Origin: Pseudorhodoferax sp047601025
GTDB lineage: Bacteria; Pseudomonadota; Gammaproteobacteria; Burkholderiales; Burkholderiaceae_C
NCBI RefSeq assembly: GCF_047601025.1
Contig: NZ_JASGJZ010000001.1
Span: forward strand, 1 to 64,000
DNA: 64,000 bases
Direction: 5' to 3'
Shown in pieces: positions 24,883 to 32,899 of this stretch. Within the stretch, counting starts at the first letter, position 1, and every line of letters begins with the position of its first letter. The translations under genes were made by a program, and so were the position numbers. A model generated the notes under the pieces. That model had not been told where the DNA came from, did no database searches, and worked only from the letters and a program-made list of their open reading frames with translations.

Positions 24883-26265
24883 TCATTGTCCAGGCGTCTT
24901 GCCGACGACAGCCGTCGGAATGCTCACCCTCACCTCGAGCCCCGTCCGCGCCGCCGCATCGGCATGGCTCAGCCGGACGTCGGCCCCCATGCGATCCGCG
25001 ATCGTCTTCACGATGGACAAGCCCAGGCCGGACCCCATGTCGTCGCTGCCGAGGACACGGTAGAACGGGTCGAAGACGCGTTGCCACTCGCTCTGCGGAA
25101 TACTCGGCCCCGAATCCCTGACCAGCAGAACCGCACGGCCACCGGCCGTGTGCACCGACAGGTCGACCCGCCCTCCGCCGGGGGTATAGCGGATGGCGTT
25201 GTCCACCAGGTTCTTCACGAGCGTCCGCAAGTCCATTTCATGGACACGGAGCTCGGCATCGTCGTCCCCTTCCACGCCGACGTCGACCTGCCGGGCTTCG
25301 GCCAGCGGCATCAGGTCTTCCAGGACACGCCGATAGATGCGCTGCACGGAGACCAGTGACTGCGGAGCAGCCGGCACCAGTTGGGCTCTCGCCAGACTCA
25401 GCAACTGTTCCAGCAGGCCGCGTCCCCGCTCGATCCCCTGGCGCAGGACTTTGAGCTGCTCGCGGGCAGCCTCGGACATGTCCGCCTGCGCTAGCCGCTC
25501 CGCCTGCAGCGACAGTGCGGTCAACGGCGTTCGGAGCTCGTGGGCGGCATCGGCGACGAAGCGGCGCTGCGCGTCCATGGCCCGCGCGACGCGATCGAGC
25601 AGACGGTTGATGGCCGTGACGAAGGGCTGCACTTCCGCGGGAAGGCGATCATGCGCCACCGGATGCAGATCCTGATCGCCGCGACGGTCAATCCCGGCCG
25701 CCAGCGAGGAGATGGGGCGGAACATCTTGCGCACGAGCACCGCCACGATCAGCAGCAAGATCGGCACCAGGAGCAGGAACGGCATGACCGTGTGCAGAGC
25801 GCTCGAGCGGGCGATCTCGTCGCGGACGCCGGTCTCCTGCATCACGGCCAGCCGCTCACCCGAGCCCAGGGTCTTCACCAGGACACGATACGGCTCGCCC
25901 TGCAACTGGAGCGAATGCATGCCATCGGGCAGCGAGGGATCCAGCGGCAGCACCGTTCGCAGATCCGCCTTGCCAGCCGAGGGGGCGACAGCACCCGCGA
26001 GGAATTGAACCCTCACTCCGGATTCGTCGTTGCCGCCTTGCCTCCACTGGCTGCCAGTCTCCGCAACGGGCGCGTGGAACTGATACCGGCCGAACACCGC
26101 CGCGACCTGGTGCAGGACGTCATCCTGCAGTTCGTTGGCCTCGTCGAACGCAGCCACGAACGAGAAGAGCCCCGCCACCACGGCAATCGCCAGGATGGTC
26201 AGCGACAGCCAAAGGGACAGCCGCAGTTGGACCGAATCCCTCAGGCGTTGCTTGAAACCATCCAT
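24883..26265 (-). CDS. Sensor histidine kinase, QseC/PmrB-like
   Basis: This 460-residue inner-membrane kinase has a first TM near residues 15-38 (LSLWLSLTILAIAVVAGLFS) and a second near residues 165-185 (PFLLLVPILLLIVAVLVRK), with a periplasmic sensor region between them. The DHp motif RRFVADAAHELRTPLTALSL lies near residue 245. ATPase boxes are LVKNLVDNAIRYTPGGGRV, RDSGPSIPQSEWQRVF and MGSGLGLSIVKTIADRMGA. The start overlaps the response regulator gene by 25 bp, so the two are co-translated. In this subfamily signals are cations, low pH, cationic peptides or catechol-type compounds; which applies here is unknown. Confidence 0.92.
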   Translation of the reverse strand: MDGFKQRLRDSVQLRLSLWLSLTILAIAVVAGLFSFVAAFDEANELQDDVLHQVAAVFGRYQFHAPVAETGSQWRQGGNDESGVRVQFLAGAVAPSAGKADLRTVLPLDPSLPDGMHSLQLQGEPYRVLVKTLGSGERLAVMQETGVRDEIARSSALHTVMPFLLLVPILLLIVAVLVRKMFRPISSLAAGIDRRGDQDLHPVAHDRLPAEVQPFVTAINRLLDRVARAMDAQRRFVADAAHELRTPLTALSLQAERLAQADMSEAAREQLKVLRQGIERGRGLLEQLLSLARAQLVPAAPQSLVSVQRIYRRVLEDLMPLAEARQVDVGVEGDDDAELRVHEMDLRTLVKNLVDNAIRYTPGGGRVDLSVHTAGGRAVLLVRDSGPSIPQSEWQRVFDPFYRVLGSDDMGSGLGLSIVKTIADRMGADVRLSHADAAARTGLEVRVSIPTAVVGKTPGQ

Positions 26266-26906
26266 CCCACACCTCTGACGTTCTTGATGACGGCGTTCCC
26301 CAACTTCCGGCGCAATGCATGGATGAGAAACTCGACGGCATTGCTTTCGACCTCCTCGCCCCAGCCGTAGATACGGTCCTCCAGCTCGCCTCGCGAGAGA
26401 ATGGCCCCAGGGCGCACCAACAGCGCCTGGAGCAGAGCGAACTCGCGGTTGGAGAGCTGCACCGGGTCGCTCCCGACGACTTTCGCGATCTTCGTCGCCG
26501 GGTCGAGGGTCACGAGGCCGTTGCCCATCACGGGAGTCGCCCCACCCCCCTTGCGCCGCAGTACGGCGCGCATCCGCGCCAGCAGCTCCGCCATCTCGAA
26601 GGGCTTGAGCACATAGTCGTCAGCACCGCCGTCCAGGCCGCGCAAGCGGTCATCCAATCCGTCGCGGGCCGTGATGATGAGCAAGGGAATCGGGTTGTCC
26701 CTGGCACGCAGTGCGCCCAGCACTTCCATTCCGTCCTTGCCTGGCAGGCCAAGGTCGAGCAAGACGAGATCGTAGGGGTGGCATCTCAGCGTATGGAGGG
26801 CGGTCTCCCCGTTCCGGACCCAGTCCGCCGCGTAGGAGGCATCTTTCAACGCCGCCTGGATCGCCGCGCCGATCATGGCGTCATCTTCGACCAGCAGAAC
26901 GCGCAT
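26241..26906 (-). CDS. OmpR-family response regulator, QseB/PmrA-like
   Basis: This is a 221-residue response regulator. The receiver has MRVLLVEDDAMIGAAIQAAL, acceptor Asp51 in DLVLLDLGLPGKDG, Thr in LLIITARDG and Lys in DYVLKPFEMAELLARM. The OmpR winged helix includes LSNREFALLQALLVRPGAIL, SRGELEDRIYGWGEEVESNA and VRGVGWMV. It starts one base after the DedA stop and overlaps the kinase gene. Likely targets are envelope genes in the same block. No clear direct-repeat operator was identified. Confidence 0.93.
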   Translation of the reverse strand: MRVLLVEDDAMIGAAIQAALKDASYAADWVRNGETALHTLRCHPYDLVLLDLGLPGKDGMEVLGALRARDNPIPLLIITARDGLDDRLRGLDGGADDYVLKPFEMAELLARMRAVLRRKGGGATPVMGNGLVTLDPATKIAKVVGSDPVQLSNREFALLQALLVRPGAILSRGELEDRIYGWGEEVESNAVEFLIHALRRKLGNAVIKNVRGVGWMVSSNA

Positions 26907-27539
26907 CTATTCTCCTGCAGCGACCGTGCCGCGCCTCCACTGCAGCAGCACCGGCAACAGCGACACGGCGACGATCCCCATGGACAGCCAGCTCATGTGC
27001 TCACGCACCCAGCTCAGGCCTCCCAACCAGTAGCCCGCCAGCATCAGGCCGGCGCACCATACCGCCGCGCCGGCCAGGTTGTAGACAGCGAACCGGCGCG
27101 GACACATGCCAGTCAGTCCGGCCAGGAACGGCGCTACCGTCCGAACGATGGGAATGAACCTTCCGATCGTGATCGTAGCCCCTCCGAACCGGTCGAAATA
27201 GTGTCGTGTCTTGTCGACGTGGTGGGGTTTGATCCAGCCGCGCCGGATCAGTTGCTGGCCGAGGGCGGATCGGCCGATCAGATAGTTGGTGCCGTCACCA
27301 AGCACTGCCGCCAATCCGATCATCAGAATGGCGGCGGCTGGCGATACACCGCTGATGCCGAGAAACGCCCCCGTCGCGAACAGGAGCGAATCCCCCGGAA
27401 GAAACGGACAGATGACCAATCCGGTTTCAAGGAACACGATGCCGGCCACCACCAGCACGCCGGCCATCCAGTTCTGTGCCATGAGCGCAACGATGTGCTC
27501 GGTGTTCGGCAACCAGCTCAGCAACTCGGTCGAGAGCAT
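26907..27539 (-). CDS. DedA-family membrane protein
   Basis: This 210-residue membrane protein carries the DedA signatures ICPFLPGDSLLFATGAFLGI near residue 45 and IGRFIPIVRTVAPFLAGLTG near residue 125. There are about five hydrophobic segments. DedA proteins are proton-dependent carriers implicated in undecaprenyl-phosphate or phospholipid flipping and in resistance to cationic peptides. It is the first gene of the operon with the QseBC-like two-component system and a VTT-like protein. That layout suggests the system senses and adjusts the cell envelope (inference). Confidence 0.92.
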   Translation of the reverse strand: MLSTELLSWLPNTEHIVALMAQNWMAGVLVVAGIVFLETGLVICPFLPGDSLLFATGAFLGISGVSPAAAILMIGLAAVLGDGTNYLIGRSALGQQLIRRGWIKPHHVDKTRHYFDRFGGATITIGRFIPIVRTVAPFLAGLTGMCPRRFAVYNLAGAAVWCAGLMLAGYWLGGLSWVREHMSWLSMGIVAVSLLPVLLQWRRGTVAAGE

Positions 27540-27607
27540 TCCAATTCCTCAAGGGAAGATTCAATCCGGTGGGGAGGCGTGGCGCAACAGTGCCGGCCAG
27601 CGCTTCC

Positions 27608-28018
27608 TCACTTGCCGTTCATCTGGTCCATGATCTTGATCAGGTCAGCCAGTGCCTGCTTGCAGGCGGCTGCATCCGGCTTGCTCTCGCGCAGCGCCGA
27701 CAACGCCCGGTCGATGGCTTTGTCGACGACATGCCAATCGGCGGCTGCGCGGGGTTTCAGCCCTGCCTCGGCCGAGTCCCAGGACATTTCCAGATCCTTG
27801 ATGCGCGCCTTCGCCCCCGGCAGATCCCCCTTGTCGACAACAGCGGCGACATCCACTGCGATGGCCCGGAAAGCGCCCAGATCTCCCAGCTTCGAGGGCG
27901 CTGCCGCCTGGGCGGAACCGATCAGGCCAGTTGGTGACGATGCGAAGTAACCCGCGGCCAGCACAGCCAGGCCCAGCATGGCGGCGGCGACGGGACGTAC
28001 GATACGAAGTGATTTCAT
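27608..28018 (-). CDS. Periplasmic protein of unknown function
   Basis: This 136-residue protein has a signal peptide (MKSLRIVRPVAAAMLGLAVL, then AAGYFASSPTGLIGSAQAAA, cleavage near residue 39). The mature part is helical and acidic, with KLGDLGAFRAIAVDVAAVVD and the LPGAKARIKDLEMSWDSAEA region. Similar small helical proteins accompany COG4705 membrane proteins and two-component systems in Burkholderiales accessory regions. It stands 68 bp before DedA and 75 bp after the COG4705 gene, on the same strand. No enzymatic motif is visible. Confidence 0.75.
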   Translation of the reverse strand: MKSLRIVRPVAAAMLGLAVLAAGYFASSPTGLIGSAQAAAPSKLGDLGAFRAIAVDVAAVVDKGDLPGAKARIKDLEMSWDSAEAGLKPRAAADWHVVDKAIDRALSALRESKPDAAACKQALADLIKIMDQMNGK

Positions 28019-28093
28019 GGCGTTCCCCTTGAAGAAGAGATGAGAGGTTGAAAGAGATTGAGAGAGAGGTTGAAAGGGAAAATGTTGAGCGGT

Positions 28094-28876
28094 TCAATGC
28101 GCCGAGGCGCTTGACGGAGCCCGGTTGGCATCGCGTTGCGCGAAAGCGACCAACCCGACGATGACCACGAGAAAGAGGACACTGGTCATCTTCGCGCCGA
28201 GGCCGAGGCCGCCATAAGTCGGGGACTGCGACAACAGGTCGCCCAGCGCCGCACCGAGCGGGCGCGTCAGGATGTAGGCGATCCAGAAGGTCAGCACCAT
28301 GTTCGCGCCCGTGTAGAACGCCAACGCGGTGAGCGCGATCAGGGCGCCGAAGACGACGACGCCCCATTGGAATCCCAGGCCCAGGGCTTCGGTCGCCAGG
28401 TCGCCGGCAGCGGTCCCGAGCGCAAAGGTGCACAGGATGGCGCTCCAGTAGAAGAGTTCCCGGGTGCGGGTGTCGATGGACTTGATCGAAAGCGTCCGCT
28501 CGTTCATGAACCAGATCGCGAAGATCGCGACCAGCGCAGCGGCAAACGCGGCCGTGCTGGCATACAGACTCACGCCCATGCGGTCGGTCAGTGTGTCGGT
28601 GATCTGGGTGCCCACCACGCTGACCAGCACGACGGTCAGCCAGTACATCCAGGGCACATAGCGTCGGGACCGCAACTGCGTGAGCAGTGCGACGGCCAGT
28701 AACGCCCCCATCACAGCGGTCGTCATGCCCTGTCCGAACCCGGCATCGACGGCCAGGTAGTCGGCGACCGTCTCGCCGACCGTGGTTGACATGACCTTGA
28801 TGATCCAGAACCCCAGGGTGACCTCGGGAACCTTGTTGAGCAGACTGGTGGCATCCTTGCCGGAAGGCAAATTCAT
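28094..28876 (-). CDS. COG4705-type integral membrane protein
   Basis: This 260-residue protein has seven to eight hydrophobic segments, for example WMYWLTVVLVSVVGTQITDT, AFAAALVAIFAIWFMNERTL and LFYWSAILCTFALGTAAGDL. The GETVADYL motif near residue 33 and TRTRELFYW near residue 140 are typical of the uncharacterised COG4705 family. Start ATG 28874-28876 is chosen because MNLPSGKDATSLLNKVPEVT is the family beginning. Neighbours are a small periplasmic protein and a decayed phosphatase. The family is often found beside metal or envelope-stress two-component systems, but its function is unknown. Confidence 0.85.
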   Translation of the reverse strand: MNLPSGKDATSLLNKVPEVTLGFWIIKVMSTTVGETVADYLAVDAGFGQGMTTAVMGALLAVALLTQLRSRRYVPWMYWLTVVLVSVVGTQITDTLTDRMGVSLYASTAAFAAALVAIFAIWFMNERTLSIKSIDTRTRELFYWSAILCTFALGTAAGDLATEALGLGFQWGVVVFGALIALTALAFYTGANMVLTFWIAYILTRPLGAALGDLLSQSPTYGGLGLGAKMTSVLFLVVIVGLVAFAQRDANRAPSSASAH

Positions 28877-28949
28877 GGCGGGCTCCAAAGCGATGACTGC
28901 AGAGATTTCGAGGGAGTCTGGCCGGCCAGACTTAGGCCAGACATAGGAG

Positions 28950-29543
28950 CTACCGGCGAACCGAGCCGCGTCGGACCGGAAGAGCGGCCAGGTACAGATG
29001 GATGTGGTGGCCTGCGGCGCGTGCCGGCGCCATGTACCGCCCCGCGCTGTACCGCGCCAGCCAGGCACCCGTTGCAGCGACGAAAGCGGCGCTGGCGACG
29101 TTCAGAGGGAAGTGCTCGCCGACGTAGGCCCGGGCAACGGGTCTTCCCGGCACGGTCAGAACCAGCTCCATAGGGCGAGTGCGCCACCGAGCCGGCGTGC
29201 TGAACGCCATGGCCCACGGCAAAGAGGGGTGCTCCCTGGGGAAAGACGCGTCCGGGGCGTGCGCGAGAACGCCGCTCTCCAAGCCGGTCACGGACGGTCG
29301 TGGATGTGGCCAGGCCATTCCAATGATCTGGCGGATGCACAGTCCAGCCCCGGCGGAAGGCGTCGCTTCGAGTAGCCGCCTGCGGGCATGTGCACGGCCT
29401 CGGAGCCATCCAATCCCCACGGTGGCAGGGATCGCCCAGATGGCGCACTCGCCAGGAAGAAATCGCAAGGACCTGCGTCGCGGCACACGCAGTTCAGCCA
29501 GCGCATTGAGAAGCAGGAAGAGGGCTCGGTCCAGGTGACCCAA
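28950..29543 (-). pseudogene. Decayed BcrC/YbjG-type undecaprenyl-diphosphate phosphatase (PAP2)
   Basis: A 197-codon open frame (only a TTG start, 29541-29543) aligns over its full length with BcrC/YbjG PAP2 phosphatases (about 198 residues). Comparable blocks are LFLLLNALAELRVP, WPHPRPSVTGL, LAHAPDASFPREHPSL and ARAYVGEHFPLN, ending ALPVRRGSVRR. Key positions are altered. The SFPSDH motif reads SFPREH, losing the Ser. The final Asp of R-x5-H-x3-D is Asn. Membrane segments contain many Pro and Arg. It is therefore probably inactive or a diverged protein of other function. It lies between the PepSY and COG4705 genes on the same strand. Confidence 0.6.
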
Positions 29544-29606
29544 GGGATTGGAGATCGGCGCGCCGCCGGGAGGGCACGCCGGCCGGGGGCCCGCAGGTGG
29601 TCTGTC

Positions 29607-29972
29607 TCAGCCGGCGTGGCGGCGGCTACGATCGTCGTCATCGTGCTCGTCCCCGTCGCGGTCCCCCTTGTCTTCGACGGCAGACAGCACCGTGCCCTTG
29701 TCGGCATCGACGGTGACGTCGAACACTTTGCCGCCGCTCACCACCTCCACGTCATAGAGCCCGCCTTGCAGCGTGTGCTCGAACTCCGCGCGGGTCGCCT
29801 TCCCGTTGACGTGCTGCTCTGCCGTTGCGACGGCCTGAACGAGCGAGGTCTTGGCGTTGGTGATCGCCAGGGCATCGTTCTCCAGGTGTCTGTCGGCATA
29901 AGCCATGGTGCCGGCGCCGGCCATCGCAACCGCGGCGGCGGCGATCAGGGTCTTCTTGTTGAAGCGATACAT
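29607..29972 (-). CDS. PepSY-domain periplasmic protein
   Basis: This 121-residue protein has a signal peptide (residues 1-26, MYRFNKKTLIAAAAVAMAGA, then GTMAYA) and one PepSY domain. The domain includes ALAITNAKTSLVQAVATAEQ, the ATRAEFEHTLQGGLYDVEVV stretch and VFDVTVDADKGTVLSAVED. The acidic/basic tail (DRDGDEHDDDDRSRRH) could bind metal ions. The PepSY fold is associated with inhibition of proteases and with metal- or envelope-responsive loci. The next gene upstream is separated by an IS-like end at 30030-30075, so its own promoter may have been affected by that insertion. Confidence 0.87.
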   Translation of the reverse strand: MYRFNKKTLIAAAAVAMAGAGTMAYADRHLENDALAITNAKTSLVQAVATAEQHVNGKATRAEFEHTLQGGLYDVEVVSGGKVFDVTVDADKGTVLSAVEDKGDRDGDEHDDDDRSRRHAG

Positions 29973-30029
29973 CGAGTCTCTCCGAAGGAGCGCAGACATT
30001 TGCGCGTCGGCAAGACTACGGAGACAGAC

Positions 30030-30078
30030 TTAGAGCGGCTAACAAAACCATGTCATCGTCAAACACTTGGCTGACGCA
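30030..30078 (+). mobile_element. Unpaired left end of an IS5-family element
   Basis: TTAGAGCGGCTAACAAAACC (30030-30049) and the following bases to about 30075 closely match the left terminus of the IS at 31961. They share TTAGAGCGG-TAACAAAAC, ATGT, GTC-AACAC and a CTGACGC/CGGCG pattern. No transposase and no right end follow; the deacetylase stop codon comes at 30079. This is a remnant terminus in the same orientation as the complete copy, flanking the deacetylase and beta-lactamase genes. Confidence 0.65.
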
Positions 30079-31005
30079 CTACTGCAGCATGCGCGCCGGC
30101 ACCAGTCCCAGTGCGCGCAGTTTGGGCTCCTCGTAGACCGAGTCCTCGGCCGGATAGCGCAGACTTGGAACCTGCGCAGCCTTGGCGCTGGCCCAGACAA
30201 CGCTCTCGCCCGCCGGCAAGGTATCGATCTGCACGGTGTAGATCGGATCATCGAAGGCTGCCTTGGCGGCGATGAAAGTCCACCCTCGCGCCTGGAGCGC
30301 CGCGATCAGCTCCCCAAGCGCGGCGGCGTTGATCCTGCTCGTGTGCAGCAGCATCACATGGGCAGGGCTGCGGCCGAGGACCTGCCGGGCCAGACCATCG
30401 TAATAAGCGACACGGTCCAGCAGATGCTCGATGTACGCTGCCTTTACGCGATTGGCCTTGTCGGCATTTCCTTCGTCCAGCCAGGCCGCATAGACCTGGT
30501 TGTAGTACCAGTCGCTCGCGTCGATCGAAACCGGTGCGGCCCTGTAGCCTGCGGCCTGCATCCAGAGGCGCATGCCGTCCCGCTTGGCGAGCGTGTTGCC
30601 TTCCTTGAGATACGGAAAGCGCAGCATCTTCGTCCAGCCCGGGAGCCGGCTCAGCACGGCGTCGGCCTCCTCGACATCGCCGATGAAATCCGCGAGCGGC
30701 ACCTGAGGCGATCCCAGGCTGCGGTGCCTGGACGTGTGGTTGCCGACCGCATGGCCCGCGTGCGCCCAGTCCCAGATGAGGTCGAGTCCCTGCGCCCGCC
30801 CGGTGCGCACGAGTGTGGGAAACACCATGGACGTCACGCTTGCATCGCGGAGCGCCTCCAGGATCTGCCGGTTCCACGACGGGGCCGCGGGCTCCTTCAG
30901 AGGATCGAGCCCGTCGTCGAATGTCAGCGCCACGGTCTGGGCCAGGACGCACGACGATCCGAGAAGGATGAGAAGCGCGGCAAGCGCGCGGCGCAATGCA
31001 GTCAT
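30079..31005 (-). CDS. Secreted polysaccharide deacetylase
   Basis: This 308-residue NodB-fold protein has a signal peptide (residues 1-22, LLILLGSSCVLAQ). Catalytic motifs are ALTFDDG (metal Asp and catalytic Asp, residues 26-32), GNHTSRH (H-x3-H metal ligands near residue 95), LRFPYLKEG (the R-x-PY motif) and VMLLHTSRIN near residue 235 (C-terminal His). Such enzymes remove acetyl groups from peptidoglycan or exopolysaccharide sugars. The gene lies 13 bp downstream of a class D beta-lactamase on the same strand. Both are cell-wall related and both lie between two IS ends. Confidence 0.88.
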   Translation of the reverse strand: MTALRRALAALLILLGSSCVLAQTVALTFDDGLDPLKEPAAPSWNRQILEALRDASVTSMVFPTLVRTGRAQGLDLIWDWAHAGHAVGNHTSRHRSLGSPQVPLADFIGDVEEADAVLSRLPGWTKMLRFPYLKEGNTLAKRDGMRLWMQAAGYRAAPVSIDASDWYYNQVYAAWLDEGNADKANRVKAAYIEHLLDRVAYYDGLARQVLGRSPAHVMLLHTSRINAAALGELIAALQARGWTFIAAKAAFDDPIYTVQIDTLPAGESVVWASAKAAQVPSLRYPAEDSVYEEPKLRALGLVPARMLQ

Positions 31006-31018
31006 CGCGATGCCCGTC

Positions 31019-31825
31019 TCAATGGTCGATGGCTGGCAGAAGCCGAAGCAGTTCGTCGCGCGCACGCAGGCCCGCGTTAGGCTTGAGGGCCTGCTCGTCC
31101 TGGATCAGGCGTGCAAATGCCAGCCTTCGCGCCCCCTTGGTTGCCCAGCCCACGTACCAGCCATAAGCGCGGCTTGCGTCATAGCGGTTGTCGCGGCCCG
31201 GCGAGCCGGTGCCCGTCTTGCCATGCACGGCCCAGCCGTCGACCGGTGCACCGTAGTTCGCGATGAGGGCGGTCATGTCGAAGGCAGGCGCACTCACCGG
31301 CAACTGGCGGCGCACGATCTTGCGCATGAACGCAAGCTGTTCCTCGGGGGAGATGCGCAGTGAACTCATCACCCAGACGCCGTTCTGTCCAGGATCATCG
31401 ACCGGCACGGCAGAGACATCGGCATTGCCGTATTGAAAGGCCTTCACATACTGCGCGAAGCGCTCCTGCCCCACGCGTTTCACGACCTGCTGCGAGTACC
31501 AGAAGACGGAGTCCCTGATCCATGTGGTCGGCGTGATGTCGCGCCGCCAGGCATCACCACCCCAATCCGGATATCCCGTTTGATACGACAAGGCAGGCTG
31601 TGCAGCATCCTTCAGCACGCCTGCGTCGTAGCCCATGAGGCTGATGGCGAGCTTGAAAGTCGAGGCAGGCGTCACGCGCCCGGAGCATGCGGAGCCGCGC
31701 TGCAGAAGCACCTTGCCGGAATCGGCATCGGCGATCAGCGTGCACAGCTCATGCGCGGTCGCGAAAGGCGCTGAAGAAAGGACGGCCACTGCTGTCGCAG
31801 CGACCTGAAGGACGCGATTGCACAT
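31019..31825 (-). CDS. Class D (OXA-type) beta-lactamase
   Basis: This 268-residue periplasmic serine enzyme hydrolyses beta-lactams. The signal peptide is residues 1-24 (VLSSAPFATA). The active-site S55-T-F-K58 lies in TPASTFKL; Lys58 is carboxylated in the family. Other class D motifs are QYGN (in FQYGNADVS) and HGKTGTG. The conserved S-x-V motif reads S106-V-F (RDSVFWYSQ), so the usual Val is Phe. Overall it resembles chromosomal OXA enzymes of Burkholderiales. ATG 31823-31825 is chosen so that the signal peptide follows directly. It lies next to a deacetylase and about 135 bp from an IS, which might contribute a promoter. The resistance spectrum cannot be read from sequence. Confidence 0.9.
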   Translation of the reverse strand: MCNRVLQVAATAVAVLSSAPFATAHELCTLIADADSGKVLLQRGSACSGRVTPASTFKLAISLMGYDAGVLKDAAQPALSYQTGYPDWGGDAWRRDITPTTWIRDSVFWYSQQVVKRVGQERFAQYVKAFQYGNADVSAVPVDDPGQNGVWVMSSLRISPEEQLAFMRKIVRRQLPVSAPAFDMTALIANYGAPVDGWAVHGKTGTGSPGRDNRYDASRAYGWYVGWATKGARRLAFARLIQDEQALKPNAGLRARDELLRLLPAIDH

Positions 31826-31960
31826 ATTGTTTGTTTGCGAAAGGAAGGAGAGGAGCACGGTGCCGAGCGTGCTTCTGGAGCATCCTGTGGCACCCAGGAA
31901 TCGAAGATGCCGGCCTGGTGTTCGCACGTGGTGTCGGGCCCTCGCGCCAGCGCGTTGAGT

Positions 31961-32838
31961 TTAGAGCGGTTAACAAAACGATGTTGGCGTCGAACACCTG
32001 ATCGGCGTTTGACGCTGCATGGGTCGAAACAAGAACAAAGAGATCAGCGCCGCGCTGTTCAAGAAGATCGCGCCGCTGTTGCCGGTAGTCGTCGCCTCGG
32101 CCAAGGGCGGTCGCCCGCGAGTGAGCGACGAGATGGTCTCAACGGCATCCTGTTCGTGCTACGCATCGGCATCCCATGGGAGGAATTGCCCCAGGAACTG
32201 GGCTTCGGTAGCGGCATGACCTGCTGGCGGCGTCTGCGTGACTGGCAAGCCGCGAGCGCGTGGCATCGCCTGCATCTGCTGTTGCTCGATGAGTTGCGCG
32301 GCGACGGCAAGCTGGACTTCAGTCGTGCCAGCCTGGATGCGGCCAGCGTGGTCAGCCCCCCGGGGGCCAATACACAGGCCCCAACCCGACGGACAGGGGA
32401 AAGCTCGGCAGCAAGCGCCACATCATCACGGACCGACAAGGCATCCCGCTGATTTTCTGTGTCACCGGCGCCAACCGGCATGATTCGGTGATGTTCGAGC
32501 AACTGGTCGATGCCTTGCCGACAGTGCGCGGCTGTCGCGGTCGGCCCAAGCGCTGGCCGCACAAGCTGCATGCCGACAAGGGCTATGACTTTGCTCGTTG
32601 CCGCGCGCATCTGCGCAAGCTGGGCACCACGGCGCGTATTGTCCGGCGCGGCATCGAACGCAATGACCGACTCGGACGCCATCGCTGGGTGGTCGAGCGC
32701 ACACACGCCTGGTTGGCTGCCTTCGGCAAGCTGCGTACTCGCTTTGAGCGCCGCATCGACATTCATGTCGCGCTGCTTTCTCTGGCTTGCTGCATCATCT
32801 GCGTTCGCCATCTCGCACCGTTTTGTTCGCTGCTCTTA
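31961..32838 (+). mobile_element. IS5-family insertion sequence with TTA target duplications
   Basis: Imperfect terminal inverted repeats are visible: GAGCGGTTAACAAAACGATG at the left (from 31964) and the reverse complement of its relative, GAGCAGCGAACAAAACGGTG, at the right (ending 32835). They match at 15 of 20 positions. TTA flanks both sides (31961-31963 and 32836-32838), a TNA duplication as made by IS427/IS1031-like members. The interior carries a DDE transposase in three frames. A related unpaired end lies at 30030. Confidence 0.8.
32019..32835 (+). pseudogene. IS5-family transposase, split over three frames
   Basis: The protein begins MGRNKNKEISAALFKKIAPL in one frame. It shifts near 32133 into LNGILFVLRIGIPWEELPQE, SGMTCWRRLRDWQAASAWHR and SLDAASV (first catalytic Asp). 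It shifts again near 32360 into GKLGSKRHIITDRQGIPL, HADKGYDFARCRAHL (second Asp) and RHRWVVERTHAWLAAF (Glu). All three DDE residues are thus encoded. IS5 subgroups with two overlapping frames use programmed frameshifting, so the first shift might be natural. The second lies in a homopolymer-like CCCCCCGGGGG run and looks like a mutation. The element is probably unable to move on its own. Confidence 0.75.
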
Positions 32839-32899
32839 GCTGTCACTGAGCCGGAGGACTTCCAAGGGTTGGTACGGCCCCGACGCCAAGTTGCCGGCT

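Noticed and set aside
28998..29538. Plus-strand open frames opposite the decayed PAP2 phosphatase
   Set aside because: The minus strand aligns with BcrC-type proteins over its whole length; the plus-strand frames show no known motif.
32019..32219. Stand-alone 66-residue protein at the IS left end
   Set aside because: It is the N-terminal part of the IS transposase before the first frameshift, not a separate gene.
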